NCBI GenBank assembly: GCA_943323705.2
Contig: CALPIT020000185.1
Location: 1-5,042 of the forward strand
DNA length: 5,042 bases
Source of the DNA: Streptomyces griseus
GTDB taxonomy: Bacteria > Bacteroidota > Bacteroidia > Chitinophagales > Chitinophagaceae
Direction: 5' to 3'
Positions 4,640-5,042 of this stretch are shown piece after piece. Both the position numbers and the translations under genes were made by a program. How positions within the stretch are numbered: position 1 is the stretch's first letter; the number at the start of each line of letters is the position of its first letter. Under the pieces are notes generated by a model. The model saw only the letters and a program-made list of their open reading frames with translations, was not told where the DNA came from and ran no database searches.

Positions 4640-5042
4640 AGCGATTTTTCAAAATAAACTGCGGTAGGCTCTGGATTGAAGTAATAAGCAGGAATTTCCA
4701 TAAAGCCATTTTTTTTGTACAGATTCATTGCGGGCAACATGGTATTTAAGGTATCCAATCTTGCTTTTTCATACCCTGCTTTTTTTGCAAATGCCAATGA
4801 AAGTCGAAGCAGCTCTTCTCCTATTCCTTTACGATGAAAATCGGGCTTAACATACATTCGTTTTAGTTCAGCAGTTTTATCGTCTATGGGCCTTACTGCA
4901 ACACAGGCAATATATTCATTGTCGGATTTACATAAAATTATAGTTCCATGATTTGGACCATACATTGTTTGTAAAGAAAGTAGCTCATCTTCAAATTTTT
5001 GAAATCCCAAATCTATACCTAACCAATTAGCATATTCTTGAA
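4636..5042 (-). CDS. GNAT-family N-acetyltransferase, start outside the window
   Basis: The frame is open from the window edge to TAA at 4636-4638, giving 134 complete codons. A TTG at 5008-5010 could be read as a start, but upstream codons EYANWLGID join smoothly to LGFQKFEDELLSL. This matches the usual 'EYA.WLG.DL.FQ.FE.EL..L' opening of this GNAT subfamily, so the real start lies beyond base 5042, perhaps 20-30 codons away. The acetyl-CoA binding motif is AELKRMYVKPDFHRKGIGEEL (visible residues 57-77), with His where the Q/R-x-x-G-x-G/A signature usually has Gln or Arg. The later conserved part is RLDTLNTMLPAMNLYKKNGF, followed by PAYYFNPEP. The protein transfers acetyl groups to an unknown amine substrate, probably in the cytosol. 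It converges on the phosphatase gene with the stop codons overlapping by four bases (4636-4639). Confidence 0.92.
   Translation of the reverse strand, partial: QEYANWLGIDLGFQKFEDELLSLQTMYGPNHGTIILCKSDNEYIACVAVRPIDDKTAELKRMYVKPDFHRKGIGEELLRLSLAFAKKAGYEKARLDTLNTMLPAMNLYKKNGFMEIPAYYFNPEPTAVYFEKSL

Overview
This 5,042-base window looks like a chromosomal piece of an AT-rich member of the Bacteroidota. Three things suggest this. The purF product is the long (615-residue) form that I recognise from that phylum. Two plus-strand genes are preceded by an exact match to the Bacteroidota -7 promoter element TAnnTTTG. The surface proteins are also typical: the end of a TonB-dependent receptor, a PorT-like outer-membrane beta-barrel protein and a small lipoprotein. 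Placing it near Chitinophagales or Sphingobacteriales is only an impression.

Layout. Bases 1-107 hold the last codons of a plus-strand TonB-dependent receptor. Bases 108-460 are non-coding and built from short repeats and hairpins: two copies of a 43-bp unit exactly 70 bp apart, two identical 19-bp units made of CACGAATT doublets, and a run of four small inverted repeats. A terminator hairpin at 461-489 separates this from a minus-strand lipoprotein gene (501-1145). A 160-bp divergent promoter region follows, then a plus-strand outer-membrane beta-barrel gene (1306-2025). The 260-bp gap after it carries a diverged third copy of the 43-bp unit, a heptamer-like repeat patch and a good promoter. 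That promoter drives purF (2286-4133), followed 11 bp later by a SixA-like histidine phosphatase (4145-4639), probably on the same transcript. The last gene is a minus-strand GNAT acetyltransferase (4636 to beyond the window end). It meets the phosphatase gene tail to tail, with the two stop codons sharing bases.

How the genes relate. PurF catalyses the first committed step of purine synthesis. The phosphatase is probably co-transcribed with it, but no functional link is evident. The lipoprotein and beta-barrel genes are divergent and both encode envelope proteins, which allows co-regulation but does not prove it. I see no mobile element, CRISPR array, defence cassette, tRNA or rRNA.

The coding genes are ordinary. 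What deserves a second look is the intergenic DNA: the mosaic repeats and G:U-tolerant hairpins at 108-409, the related repeat just after a second envelope gene, the TTAACC pair upstream of the beta-barrel gene, and a five-codon mini-ORF overlapping the purF start. I found nothing that I can honestly call a new biological system.
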